Assembly (NCBI GenBank): GCA_000824805.1
Contig: CCNA01000006.1
Span: forward strand, 434,001 to 498,000
DNA from: Mesorhizobium sp. SOD10
Lineage (GTDB): Bacteria; Pseudomonadota; Alphaproteobacteria; Rhizobiales; Rhizobiaceae
Direction: 5' to 3'
Length of the DNA stretch: 64,000 nucleotides
Positions 31,365-40,229 of the stretch are shown in pieces. The position numbers and the translations under genes were made by a program. Position 1 is the stretch's first letter. Each line of letters opens with the position of its first letter. The notes beneath the pieces were generated by a model. That model made no database searches. It was given only the letters and a program-made list of their open reading frames with translations, and was not told where the DNA came from.

Positions 31365-32993
31365 ATGGCTGACTACATCATTGTTGGCGCCGGCCCGGCC
31401 GGCTGCGTTCTCGCCAACCGGCTGAGCGAGGATCCAGGCAATTCCGTTTTGCTGCTGGAAGCCGGCGGCAAGGACTGGCATCCGCTGATCCATATGCCTG
31501 CGGGCTTCGCCAAGATGACCAAGGGCATCGCGTCCTGGGGCTGGTCGACCGTGCCGCAGAGAAACATGAAGGACCGCGTCTTCTGGTACACCCAGGCCAA
31601 GGTCGTCGGCGGCGGCTCGTCGATCAACGCGCAGATCTACACCCGTGGCAACGCCCGCGACTACGACGCCTGGGAGAGAGAGGAAGGGCTGACCGGCTGG
31701 GGCTATCGCGACGTGCTGCCCTATTTCAAGCGCGCCGAGAACAACCAGCGCTTCGCCAACGATTTCCACGGCGACCAGGGCCCGCTCGGCGTCTCCAACC
31801 CGATCTCGCCGCTGCCGATCTGCGAGGCCTATTTCCGCGCCGGCCAGGAAATGGGCATCCCTTTCAACCCGGACTTCAACGGCGCGAGCCAGGAAGGCGT
31901 CGGCTACTATCAGCTGACCCAAAAGAACGCGCGCCGCTCATCGGCCTCCGTCGCCTATCTGAAGCCGATCGGCGCCCGCAAGAACCTGACGGTCAGGACA
32001 GATGTCCTGGTCACGCGCGTCATCGTCGAGAAAGGCCGCGCCATCGGCGTCGAGGTAGTCGACCGGCCGGGCGGCGAGAAGACGATCCTGCGCGCCGAAC
32101 GCGAGGTGATCGTCTCCTCCGGCGCGATCGGTTCGCCGAAACTCCTCATGCAGTCGGGCATCGGTCCGGCCGACCATCTGAAATCGGTCGGGGTCAGGCC
32201 GGTGCATGACCTGCCCGGCGTCGGGTCCAACATGCAGGACCACCTCGACCTGTTCGTCATCGCCGAATGCACCGGCGACCACACCTACGACAATTACGCC
32301 AAGCTGCACCGCACCCTATGGGCAGGGCTGCAGTACCTTTTGCTCAAGAAGGGTCCTGTCGCTTCCAGCCTGTTCGAGACCGGCGGCTTCTGGTACGCCG
32401 ACCCGACCGCCGCCTCGCCCGACATCCAGTTCCATCTCGGCCTCGGCTCCGGCATCGAGGCCGGCGTCGAAAAGCTGAAGAATCCGGGCGTGACGCTGAA
32501 CTCCGCCTTCCTGCGCCCGCGCTCGCGCGGCACGGTGCGGCTGAAGAGCGCCGACCCGGCTGACCATCCGCTGATCGATCCGAATTACTGGTCAGACCCC
32601 TATGATCGCGACATGTCGATCAAGGGCCTCAGGCTGGCGCGCGAGATCATGCGGCAGAAGGCGCTGCAGCCCTATGTGCTGCGCGAGGTGCTGCCTGGCC
32701 CGGACTTGCAGAGCGACGCCGACCTTTTCGACTATGCCTGCCGCACCTCCAAGACCGATCATCATCCGGTCGGCACCTGCCGCATGGGCCATGACGCCAT
32801 GGCCGTGGTGACGCCGGACCTCAGGCTGCGCGGCATTGACGCCTTACGCGTCTGTGACGCTTCAGTGATGCCGCGCGTCCCCTCCTCCAACACCAATGCG
32901 CCGACCATCATGGTCGGTGAAAAAAGCGCCGATCTGATCCTCGGGCGCGAGCCGCTGCCGCCGGCCGTGTTCAAGGGCAACCAAGCGGCGTGA
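31365..32993 (+). CDS. GMC family oxidoreductase, choline-dehydrogenase-like
   Basis: The 542-residue flavoenzyme resembles the BetA/alcohol dehydrogenase branch of GMC proteins. The FAD motif is VGAGPAGCVLANRLSE, followed by LLLEAGG, the signature KVVGGGSSINAQIYTRG and the active-site DHHPVGTCRMG, with NTNAPTIMVGEK at the end. It should oxidise a primary alcohol to an aldehyde that the cluster's aldehyde dehydrogenase can then take on. No choline-uptake or betaine genes are adjacent, so choline is not the favoured substrate. A Dabb-domain gene follows after ten bases. Confidence 0.93.
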   Translation: MADYIIVGAGPAGCVLANRLSEDPGNSVLLLEAGGKDWHPLIHMPAGFAKMTKGIASWGWSTVPQRNMKDRVFWYTQAKVVGGGSSINAQIYTRGNARDYDAWEREEGLTGWGYRDVLPYFKRAENNQRFANDFHGDQGPLGVSNPISPLPICEAYFRAGQEMGIPFNPDFNGASQEGVGYYQLTQKNARRSSASVAYLKPIGARKNLTVRTDVLVTRVIVEKGRAIGVEVVDRPGGEKTILRAEREVIVSSGAIGSPKLLMQSGIGPADHLKSVGVRPVHDLPGVGSNMQDHLDLFVIAECTGDHTYDNYAKLHRTLWAGLQYLLLKKGPVASSLFETGGFWYADPTAASPDIQFHLGLGSGIEAGVEKLKNPGVTLNSAFLRPRSRGTVRLKSADPADHPLIDPNYWSDPYDRDMSIKGLRLAREIMRQKALQPYVLREVLPGPDLQSDADLFDYACRTSKTDHHPVGTCRMGHDAMAVVTPDLRLRGIDALRVCDASVMPRVPSSNTNAPTIMVGEKSADLILGREPLPPAVFKGNQAA

Positions 32994-33003
32994 GGCATCA
33001 ACG

Positions 33004-33321
33004 ATGATCCGGCATTGCGTCTTTGCCCGCTTTCGCGACGACGTTCCTGAGACCGAGCGCGCGGCGATCCATGCCGATCTCGAAGGCTTGCGCGGCGTCA
33101 TCGACGGCATGGGCAAGGTAGAGTTCAGCGCCAATTTCAGTCCCGAACCTTTCGCGCGCGGCTTCACACATGGGTTCACTATCGATTTTCGAGACGGCGC
33201 TGCCCGCGACTCCTATCTCGTGCACGACGCGCATCAGCGCGCCGGCGCCCGTCTGGTCGCCGCCCTCGAAGGCGGCACCGAGGGGCTGATGGTCATCGAT
33301 CTGGAGGTGACGCAAATGTGA
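33004..33321 (+). CDS. Dabb (stress-responsive alpha/beta barrel) domain protein
   Basis: The 105-residue protein has the Dabb pattern: IRHCVFARFRDDVPETE at the start, SPEPFARGFTHGFTIDFRDGAARDSYLVHDAHQR in the middle (split here by positions 48-81) and a C-terminal strand. Dimeric Dabb proteins include enzymes such as polyketide cyclases, but most have no known role and often ride in catabolic operons. ATG 33004 lies ten bases after the GMC gene. It may isomerise or cyclise a pathway intermediate; that is inference. Confidence 0.85.
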   Translation: MIRHCVFARFRDDVPETERAAIHADLEGLRGVIDGMGKVEFSANFSPEPFARGFTHGFTIDFRDGAARDSYLVHDAHQRAGARLVAALEGGTEGLMVIDLEVTQM

Positions 33322-33414
33322 CCGGTCGCCGGCTTAAAACCGGCGGCTGTCCCGTTCTCTTTTGCACCCTATGGAACATATCGTCCTTGGGGGGATGCAA
33401 AAGGAGGACCGTCT

Positions 33415-34632
33415 TTGAACCTCACCACTGAGCAGAAGAAAACCGTAGTCGCATCGTTCCTTGGCTGGACGCTCGACGCTTTTGATTTCTTCCTTCTGAC
33501 TTTCCTGCTCACCGATATTGCCGCTGAGTTCCAGACCGACGTGCCGGCGGTCTCCAAGGCACTGTTCCTGACACTGGCGACGCGTTTCATCGGCGCGTTC
33601 TTCTTCGGCATGCTTGCCGACAAATACGGCCGCAAGCCGATCCTGATGCTCAACATCGTCAGCTATTCGGTGATAGGCGCCTTGGCCGCCTTCTCGCCCA
33701 ATCTCGGAGTATTCCTGGCGCTACGCGCTTTGTTCGGCGTCGCCATGGGCGGCGAATGGGGCCTGGGCAGCTCGCTTGCCATGGAATCCATTCCGCCGAG
33801 CGCGCGCGGCACGGTCTCGGGCATCCTGCAATGCGGCTATCCAGCCGGTTATCTGCTGGCCGCGGTGGTCTACGGCCTGCTCTATGGGCAGAAGATCGGC
33901 GACTTCACCTTCGGCTGGCGCGCCATGTTCCTCTTGAGTTTCGTACCGGCGCTGGTCGTGCTCTTCATCCGCTCGCATGTGCCGGAATCGCCGGCCTTCG
34001 TCGAAGGCCGTGCCCAGGCGCGGCCCGGCCTCCTGGAGACCTTACAGAAGCACTGGGGCATCGCGCTCTATGCCGTGGTGCTGATGATGTTCTTCAACTT
34101 CTTCAGCCATGGCACGCAGGACCTCTATCCGACCTTCCTGAAGAAGCAGCACGGCTTCGACACGCACACGGTGAGTTGGATCACCATCGTCGCCAATATC
34201 GGCGCCATCGTCGGCGGCCTGGCCTTCGGCGCGCTGTCGGAAAGGATCGGCCGCATCAACGCCATCACGCTGGCTTGCGTGATCGCGCTGCCGGCAATTC
34301 CGCTCTGGGCCTACACGACCACGCCCTTCATGCTGGCGATTGGCGCTTTCATCATGCAGGTCGCGGTGCAGGGTGCCTGGGGCGTCATCCCGGTGCATCT
34401 CAATGAATTGTCGCCGGGCTCGGTGCGGGCGACCTTGCCCGGCTTCATCTATCAGGCCGGCAATCTGGCAGCATCCTATGGAGGGCCCTACCAGGCCGGC
34501 ATCGCCGAAGCGCCGGGAGGCAGCTATGGCTATGCGTTGGCCCTGTTCGCCGGCGTGGTCGCCGTCTGCATCATCATCGTCATCCGCTTCAGTCCGGAAA
34601 AGCGTGGTCAGGTGATGACCGTGCTCGGCTGA
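33415..34632 (+). CDS. MFS transporter, sialate/lactate-proton symporter type
   Basis: The 405-residue major facilitator protein has twelve predicted helices. The N terminus GWTLDAFDFFLLTFLLTDIA and the loop DKYGRKP resemble the sialic acid/lactate/metabolite-proton symporter group, and RALFGVAMGGEWGLG is family-typical. It would import an organic acid or related anion. The start is TTG at 33415, supported by a perfect AGGAGG seven bases upstream. It stands 93 bases after the Dabb gene and may be the last gene of the LacI-led cluster or have its own promoter. Confidence 0.9.
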   Translation: MNLTTEQKKTVVASFLGWTLDAFDFFLLTFLLTDIAAEFQTDVPAVSKALFLTLATRFIGAFFFGMLADKYGRKPILMLNIVSYSVIGALAAFSPNLGVFLALRALFGVAMGGEWGLGSSLAMESIPPSARGTVSGILQCGYPAGYLLAAVVYGLLYGQKIGDFTFGWRAMFLLSFVPALVVLFIRSHVPESPAFVEGRAQARPGLLETLQKHWGIALYAVVLMMFFNFFSHGTQDLYPTFLKKQHGFDTHTVSWITIVANIGAIVGGLAFGALSERIGRINAITLACVIALPAIPLWAYTTTPFMLAIGAFIMQVAVQGAWGVIPVHLNELSPGSVRATLPGFIYQAGNLAASYGGPYQAGIAEAPGGSYGYALALFAGVVAVCIIIVIRFSPEKRGQVMTVLG

Positions 34633-34642
34633 CGATCCGCTT

Positions 34643-35488
34643 TCAACCCATCCTGAGCGCCGCGACGCCGGCAACGATGCCGAGCGCCGCGGCCGCGCGC
34701 CAGACGGTCATCTTTTCGCCGAGCGCCAGCACCGAGATCAGCATGGCGAACAGGATCGAGGTTTCGCGCAGCGACGCGACCGAGGCGATCGGCGCCTTGG
34801 TCATCGCCCACATCACGATCCAGTACGCGGCACCGCTGAGCGCACCGGTGAAGAGCCCTGCCTTCCAGTCGCGCGCGAGCACCGCCAGCGACCGCGGTCC
34901 GCGGAAGGCGATACACAACGCCAGCGCCGATAGCGCGTCGCAGACGAACACCCAGGCCGCATAGCTTTGCGCGGTGGCTGCAAGCCGCGCGCCGGTGCCG
35001 TCAGAGAGCGTGTAGCTGGCGATGAAGATCGACGTGCCGAGCGCGAAGCCGACGGCGCGCAGATTGAGCTTTTCCAGATGCGCACCGCCGCGAAACGACA
35101 TCACCAGCGTGCCGATCGACAACATCACAATGCCGGCGATGGCAAGCGGCGCAGGAACCTCTCCAAGCAGGAAGATGCCGCCGAGCGCGGAAAGCAGCGG
35201 CGCCGCGCCGCGTGCCAGAGGATAGGTCTGGGCGAAGTCGCCCGCCTGGTAAGCGCCGACCAGGAAGGTCCGGTAACCCATGTGGAAGATCACCGAGGCG
35301 ATGATGTAGGGCCAAACTTCCGGTTTCGGCACCTCGACGAAAGCCAGCGCCGGCAGCGCCGCCAGTCCCGTGCCGAGCGTCATCAGCGTGATCGACAGGA
35401 AGCGGTCGAGATGCACCTTGACCAGTGCGTTCCAGATCGCGTGCATGGCCGCCGCCGAAAGCACCGCCAGGAAGACGAACAGCGTCAT
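34643..35488 (-). CDS. EamA/DMT-family transporter
   Basis: The 281-residue protein has about ten membrane helices in the two-repeat arrangement of drug/metabolite transporters, ending in IVAGVAALRMG. The start is placed at ATG 35488 with GTGAGG upstream; the longer open frame overlaps the next gene in a different frame. It lies seven bases after the endonuclease/phosphatase-fold gene, so they form an operon. Substrate is unknown; relatives export amino acids or other small metabolites. It converges on the MFS gene with only ten bases between. Confidence 0.9.
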   Translation of the reverse strand: MTLFVFLAVLSAAAMHAIWNALVKVHLDRFLSITLMTLGTGLAALPALAFVEVPKPEVWPYIIASVIFHMGYRTFLVGAYQAGDFAQTYPLARGAAPLLSALGGIFLLGEVPAPLAIAGIVMLSIGTLVMSFRGGAHLEKLNLRAVGFALGTSIFIASYTLSDGTGARLAATAQSYAAWVFVCDALSALALCIAFRGPRSLAVLARDWKAGLFTGALSGAAYWIVMWAMTKAPIASVASLRETSILFAMLISVLALGEKMTVWRAAAALGIVAGVAALRMG

Positions 35489-35495
35489 GCCCGCC

Positions 35496-36413
35496 TCACT
35501 TGCCCGCCGGACCTGAGGCGATGTCCGGCGTTTCCAGATCGATATCGACCCTGAGCGGAAAATGGTCGGAAGCCACCTCGCCGATATCGGCGCTGACCGA
35601 ACGCACGCGCCCGGCCAGCATGCCGCCGATGAAGCAATGGTCGAGCCGGCGTTTTGCCAGCCTGCCGTCGATGATCTTTTCGTGCGTATGAAAGTCCGGC
35701 CCGGACTCGCTGGCGACGGAGGCGGCATCGACTAACCCGTCGATATAGGCGGCTCCCCGATGATAAGGCGTATTGCCGACGATGCGCCGGTATTCGGCGC
35801 TGCCCGGCTCCATGTTGAAATCGCCAAGCCAGATCGCCGCCAACGGGTTATCCGGTTCCGTCTGGCCGTTCGACCAGTTGCGCTGCGGCTCGTCGTCGAC
35901 GCCGCTCCAGGGCCCGCCCTCGGTCGGTGCGCGGCGGTGCTCGGCAAGCAGATAATCGATCTGGTCCAGCCGCTCTTCGGCCGCGATATGCGCCAGATGC
36001 AGGGAAAGCACTCGTACCGGTCCCGCAGGCGTGCGGATCATGCATTCCAGCGCCGCGTTGCGGGTGTTGAGAGGTCTCAGCGTGCGCCGCAGCGGCAACG
36101 TGTGGAGCCGCGACCAGACGATCGGCAGCTTCGACAGCACCATCGTGCCGAACTGCCGCCTGCGGTTGATGATGCGGTCGTCGCGCTTTTCGCTGGCATC
36201 CATGTCGAAGGCGGGGCCATAGGCCCAGTAATAGTCGGCCAGCAGCCTGGACAGGATCGCGGGCTGGTCGTCCTCGTTGGTGCGCTGCCAGTGCCGTTCG
36301 ACCTCCTGCAGCGCGATAATGTCGGCGCCGTCCACCAGCCTGGCGCAGCGGCTGAGATCGTAGCGTCCGTCGCTGCCGTAGCCGTACTGGATGTTATAGC
36401 TGATCAGCTTCAT
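35496..36413 (-). CDS. Endonuclease/exonuclease/phosphatase family protein
   Basis: The 305-residue protein has the full active-site set of the EEP fold: Asn in SYNIQYG, Glu in ALQEVERHW, His in LSLHLAHI, Asp and Asn in WLGDFNM, and the final SDHFPL. These are magnesium-dependent phosphodiesterases or phosphomonoesterases acting on nucleic acid, phosphoinositides or sphingolipids. No signal peptide is seen, and the substrate is not evident. It is co-transcribed with the EamA transporter. The upstream 225 bases contain palindromic repeats. Confidence 0.88.
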   Translation of the reverse strand: MKLISYNIQYGYGSDGRYDLSRCARLVDGADIIALQEVERHWQRTNEDDQPAILSRLLADYYWAYGPAFDMDASEKRDDRIINRRRQFGTMVLSKLPIVWSRLHTLPLRRTLRPLNTRNAALECMIRTPAGPVRVLSLHLAHIAAEERLDQIDYLLAEHRRAPTEGGPWSGVDDEPQRNWSNGQTEPDNPLAAIWLGDFNMEPGSAEYRRIVGNTPYHRGAAYIDGLVDAASVASESGPDFHTHEKIIDGRLAKRRLDHCFIGGMLAGRVRSVSADIGEVASDHFPLRVDIDLETPDIASGPAGK

Positions 36414-36448
36414 TGATTAACCGGCTCAGTTCCGACGATCGCAGTAGC

Positions 36449-36515
36449 GCAATTCCAGGAAAAATGTGAGCGTTTAAGTTCGGCGTCTTCGCCGTAACCT
36501 TCCGTCCGGAATTGC
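36449..36515. repeat. Palindromic intergenic repeat, GCAATTCC family, copy B
   Basis: The 67-bp element has the same ends as copy A (GCAATTCCAGGAA and CCGGAATTGCGT) but carries an inner insertion with its own hairpin, CGGCG-TCTT-CGCCG (36481-36494). Confidence 0.6.
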
Positions 36516-36530
36516 GTCAGAAACAAAGAG

Positions 36531-36565
36531 ATAGAGCGGTTCGCCGCTTCGATGAACTGCTCTAT
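36531..36565. repeat. Inverted repeat ATAGAGCGGTTC / GAACTGCTCTAT
   Basis: Twelve-base arms with one mismatch follow directly on copy B of the GCAATTCC repeat and may be part of one composite element. It lies after the stop codon of the antiporter gene, upstream of the phosphatase-fold gene. Confidence 0.5.
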
Positions 36566-36638
36566 CGCGCCGCCTTTGGCGTTTCAATGTGGCGCGCCAG
36601 GCAGGCGAAATGGTCCAGCCGACAGCCGGCGAACCGGC

Positions 36639-38192
36639 CTAGTAGGTCGTCAGCGGCTGGAACCTTCCGGCAGGCGACGCCGCCAGTTCCGACCAGTCGA
36701 TCTCCTCTTCCAGCCTGTGATAGGCCTCGTCGCCGATCGTGCCGTTGCTGCGCAGTTCCTCCAGCGTATCGCGCTGCCGCTTGATGGCGTAAAGACGCAA
36801 CCGGTCGTATTCCGTCGCGGCTTGCGCGTCGTCGGGATTTTCGGCGATCCGGCGTTGCGCCTCGTATTGTTCGCGCACGACGGCGGCAGCGGACGAGGTC
36901 TTGCGGCTCAGCACATCGAGCGCGGCCTGCATGATCGCCACGCGCGCCTCGGCCACCTCGCGGTCAATCGAGGTATCCCGCTCGAAGTTGAGCCGGCGCA
37001 GCAGCGGTTTCAGGCTCATGCCCTGCAGCACGAGCGTTCCAAGGACGACGGCGAAGGCCGCCAGCACGATCGGGTCGCGACCGGGAAAGTCGGCGGGCAA
37101 CGCGATCGCCACCACCAGCGTCACCAGCCCGCGCATGCCGCACCAGCCGACGAGCACGGCGCCCCGAAATGTCGGCGCATCCCGCTTCTGCCTTTCGTCG
37201 TCGAAACGCGTAAACTGCCTTATCACCGCAACGTATCCCATCACCCAGACGAGACGCGCCACGATGACGACGGCCAGCACCGTTGCGGCAAAGAGGAAAG
37301 CCTCGCCTTGGCCGTCGCCGGAGAGCCGGCCGACGATCGACCGCGCCTGCAGACCCATCAGGACGAAAGCCAGCACGTTGAGCACGAACACCGCCGATTC
37401 CCAGACCGAATAGGTGCTGACGCGGCGCCTCGCCGACATGTGGCGCGGCGCGGTGCGCGCGATGGTGATCGCATAGACGACGATGGTGATGATGGCGGAA
37501 AGGCCGAGCCTGTCGGCAATGATCCAGACTGCGAAGGTTCCGGCGAACTGCACCACGGTGCTGCTTGCCGCATCCTCGATGCGCGTCAGCGTGAGCAGCG
37601 ACACCCGGCCGAACAGGTAACCGGCGACGACGCTGCCGACCGTCGCAAGCAGGATGACGGGCACTGCGTCCTTCAACATGAGCGAGCCGATGGCCGCCGA
37701 AACCGCGATCCGGTAGATCAGCAGCGCCGTGGCGTCGTTGAGCAGGCTCTCCCCCTGCAGGATCGCGGTGAGGCGGTGCGGCACCCTGAATTGGCTGAGC
37801 ACGGCGCTTGCAGCCACCGCGTCCGGCGGCGCGACGATGGCGCCCAGCGCGATGGCCGCCGCGATGGGCAGCCCAGCCATTTTCCAGCCGACGAAAGCAA
37901 CAACCAAAGTGGTGAAGACGACGGCGCCGAGCGCCAAAAGCACCAGCGACAGCCGATAGCGCTTCAGGTCGCGCAGCGAGGTGTCATAGGCGGCATCGAG
38001 AAGCACCGGCGCGATGAACAGCGCAAGCGCCAGTTCCGGATCGATCTCGATCACCGGCGCGCCCGGCACGAAGGCGATCCCGACCCCCGCAAGCGCCAAC
38101 AACGACGGATAGGGAATTTCCAGCCGCCGCGACAGCGCCGTCAGCGCGACGGCGATCAGAAGCAGGATGAGGGTGAGCTCGAAGAGGGCCAT
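36639..38192 (-). CDS. Na+/H+ antiporter, CPA1 (NhaP) family
   Basis: The 517-residue cation:proton antiporter has about twelve helices in the first 390 residues and a cytoplasmic tail rich in charged residues. Key motifs are APPDAVAASAVL and the ion-binding ESLLNDATALL at about residues 148-158. It exports sodium or potassium in exchange for protons and supports pH and salt tolerance. It stands alone on the minus strand. Its upstream region contains inverted tandem 7-bp arrays. Confidence 0.93.
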   Translation of the reverse strand: MALFELTLILLLIAVALTALSRRLEIPYPSLLALAGVGIAFVPGAPVIEIDPELALALFIAPVLLDAAYDTSLRDLKRYRLSLVLLALGAVVFTTLVVAFVGWKMAGLPIAAAIALGAIVAPPDAVAASAVLSQFRVPHRLTAILQGESLLNDATALLIYRIAVSAAIGSLMLKDAVPVILLATVGSVVAGYLFGRVSLLTLTRIEDAASSTVVQFAGTFAVWIIADRLGLSAIITIVVYAITIARTAPRHMSARRRVSTYSVWESAVFVLNVLAFVLMGLQARSIVGRLSGDGQGEAFLFAATVLAVVIVARLVWVMGYVAVIRQFTRFDDERQKRDAPTFRGAVLVGWCGMRGLVTLVVAIALPADFPGRDPIVLAAFAVVLGTLVLQGMSLKPLLRRLNFERDTSIDREVAEARVAIMQAALDVLSRKTSSAAAVVREQYEAQRRIAENPDDAQAATEYDRLRLYAIKRQRDTLEELRSNGTIGDEAYHRLEEEIDWSELAASPAGRFQPLTTY

Positions 38193-38237
38193 GGCTCATC
38201 GTAACGATGGAACCAGGCGTTTGGCACTGGAAAAAGT

Positions 38238-38264
38238 AATGGTGAATGGTGAATGGTGAATGGT
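38238..38264 (+). repeat. 7-bp tandem array AATGGTG, about four units
   Basis: Three perfect AATGGTG units and a partial fourth. The array is mirrored in inverted orientation 43 bases on. Confidence 0.8.
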
Positions 38265-38307
38265 CGCATCAGAAGAATCTGGGCACGTAAAGTGCTCTTC
38301 GTCGATG

Positions 38308-38335
38308 CCATTCACCATTCACTATTCGCTATTCA
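38308..38335 (-). repeat. 7-bp tandem array, inverted partner
   Basis: Four units read CCATTCA, CCATTCA, CTATTCG and CTATTCA, the complement of the first array with point changes. The two arrays can pair into a long stem of about 20 bp just after the ABC ATPase stop codon. Confidence 0.8.
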
Positions 38336-38343
38336 TCATATCC

Positions 38344-39408
38344 CTAATGCAAGACCAGCATATCGCCCGACGAGAACGAGATATCCGCCTTGTCGCCGAC
38401 GACTGGCGGCGGCGTCGTCGAATTATTGAAAGTATCAAGCGACACAGTGTTGCCGCCGATGCCGACGCGCACGCGGATGACCGAGCCCAAGAAATGCACT
38501 TCGGCGATCTCCCCCGACAGGCTGGTGTCGTGGCCGGGCTGACGCGCCAGCGAGATCGCCTCCGGACGCAGCGCCAGCGACAGCGTATCGCCGGACTTCG
38601 AGCCGTTGAGCTTGCCCTTGAGCGAGACTTCCTGCGCGTTGACCTGAACCTTGCCGGTGGAGGCGTCGGTGACCTTGCCTTCCAGCACGTTGAGCGTGCC
38701 GACAAAATTGGCGACGAATTTGGTGGCCGGGCGGTTGTAGATTTCGAACGGCGTGCCGACCTGCTCGGCCTTGCCGCCATACATCACCGCGATGCGGTCG
38801 GAGATCGACAGCGCTTCTTCCTGGTCGTGCGTGACGAAGATGGTGGTGATGCCGAGCTTCTTCTGGATCGAACGGATTTCCTCGCGCAGCGACACGCGCA
38901 CCTTGGCGTCGAGCGCCGACAGCGGCTCATCAAGCAGAAGCAGCTTCGGTTTCGGCGCGATGGCGCGCGCGAGCGCGATGCGCTGCTGCTGGCCGCCGGA
39001 AAGCTGGTAGGGATAGCGGTCGGCCATCTGCGGCAGCTTGATCATGTCGAGCATCTCGGCGACGCGCCTGTCCGTGTCCGGCTTCGGCATGCCGGCCACC
39101 TTGAGACCGAAGGCGATGTTCTGGGCCACCGTCAGGTTCGGGAACAGCGCATAGGCCTGGAACACCATGCCGACATTGCGCTGGTTGGGCTTCAGCCGGG
39201 TGATGTCCTTGCCGCCGACCACGATCTTGCCGGCCGAAGGCTCCTCGAAACCGGCGACCATGCGCAGCACCGTCGTCTTGCCGCAGCCGGACGGGCCGAG
39301 GAAGGAGACGAACTCGCCAGGCTCAACGTCGAGGCTGAAATCCTGCACCACGGTGTTGGCGCCGTAGGACTTTCGCACATGCTGGATGGAGAGGAATGGC
39401 TCGGCCAT
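38344..39408 (-). CDS. ABC transporter ATPase, PotA/FbpC type
   Basis: The 354-residue ATPase belongs to the polyamine/iron/thiamine importer group. It has Walker A GPSGCGKTT, signature LSGGQQQR, Walker B LLLLDEP, the H-loop THDQEEAL and a TOBE domain at the C terminus (ALRPEAI). ATG 39408 is preferred; an in-frame TTG at 39441 overlapping the permease stop would add 11 residues, and neither has a strong ribosome site. It is the last gene of the importer operon and ends beside an inverted pair of tandem arrays. Confidence 0.92.
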   Translation of the reverse strand: MAEPFLSIQHVRKSYGANTVVQDFSLDVEPGEFVSFLGPSGCGKTTVLRMVAGFEEPSAGKIVVGGKDITRLKPNQRNVGMVFQAYALFPNLTVAQNIAFGLKVAGMPKPDTDRRVAEMLDMIKLPQMADRYPYQLSGGQQQRIALARAIAPKPKLLLLDEPLSALDAKVRVSLREEIRSIQKKLGITTIFVTHDQEEALSISDRIAVMYGGKAEQVGTPFEIYNRPATKFVANFVGTLNVLEGKVTDASTGKVQVNAQEVSLKGKLNGSKSGDTLSLALRPEAISLARQPGHDTSLSGEIAEVHFLGSVIRVRVGIGGNTVSLDTFNNSTTPPPVVGDKADISFSSGDMLVLH

Positions 39409-39437
39409 GGCTTTTTCTTTCGATCGATATTTTTCGC

Positions 39438-40229
39438 TCAATTCGGGCGGCTCGCCGATTTCGGCGCGAAGCGGGACAGGACCTGGATCAGCGACATGCA
39501 GCCCCAGGTAATGGCGAAGGCGATGATGGCAAGTGCCGCGGGCTCGTAAGCGCGGTTGGCGCCCATATTCTGCAGATACGGACCGAAGGCCGGCCGGTTG
39601 AGCAGGCTGGCTACGGTGAACTCGCCGATGACGATGGCGAAGGTCAGGAAGGCGCCAGACAGCACGGCGATCAGCACGTTGGGCAGGATCACGCGTCCGA
39701 TGATCGTCGTCCAGCCTGCGCCGAGGATCTGCGCCGCTTCGGTAAGCGTCCTGACATCGATGGTACGAAGCCCGGTATCGACGGCGCGGTACATGTAAGG
39801 CAGCGCCAGCGTCGCATAGCCGATGACGAGCAGTGCATTGGTGCCGAATCCGCTGGCGAGGAACGGCAGCGGCGAGCTCGAGCCGTACATGCGGATATAG
39901 CCGAACACGATGACGATCGCCGGGATGACTAGCGGCAAGAGCGTGACGAATTCGACGACGGGCCTGAGCTGGGGCAGGCGAAGCCGTATCCAGTAGGCGG
40001 TAGGCACCACCAGAAGCACGCCCAGGATGATGGTGAAGATCGCGGCCACCACCGAGAAGGTGAAGGATTCCTGGAAGCGCGCATCGCCAAGCACGACCCG
40101 GTACGCCTCGAAGGAATATTCGCCGCGCTTCATGCGCATCGAGAATTCCAGCGTCGCGATCAGCGGAATGAAGAAATAGGCGGCGCCCAGGATGAACGTG
40201 ACCCAGGCCCAGAACTTACCCGACTTCAT
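39438..40229 (-). CDS. ABC transporter permease (PotC type)
   Basis: The 263-residue permease has six predicted helices and an EAA-type loop TLTEAAQILGAGWTTIIGRV at about residues 172-191. It forms a heterodimer with the upstream permease. The start at 40229 overlaps the previous stop codon by ATGA, indicating coupled translation. Together the four genes import a small cationic or metal-bound solute, judged only from family resemblance. Confidence 0.92.
   Translation of the reverse strand: MKSGKFWAWVTFILGAAYFFIPLIATLEFSMRMKRGEYSFEAYRVVLGDARFQESFTFSVVAAIFTIILGVLLVVPTAYWIRLRLPQLRPVVEFVTLLPLVIPAIVIVFGYIRMYGSSSPLPFLASGFGTNALLVIGYATLALPYMYRAVDTGLRTIDVRTLTEAAQILGAGWTTIIGRVILPNVLIAVLSGAFLTFAIVIGEFTVASLLNRPAFGPYLQNMGANRAYEPAALAIIAFAITWGCMSLIQVLSRFAPKSASRPN

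Noticed and set aside
31365..32993. Calling the second GMC enzyme choline dehydrogenase (betA)
   Set aside because: The family match is real, but no bet genes or choline transport genes are adjacent, and the branch contains many other alcohol dehydrogenases.
38238..38335. Considered as a CRISPR-like array
   Set aside because: The unit is 7 bp with no spacers, and there are no cas genes nearby.
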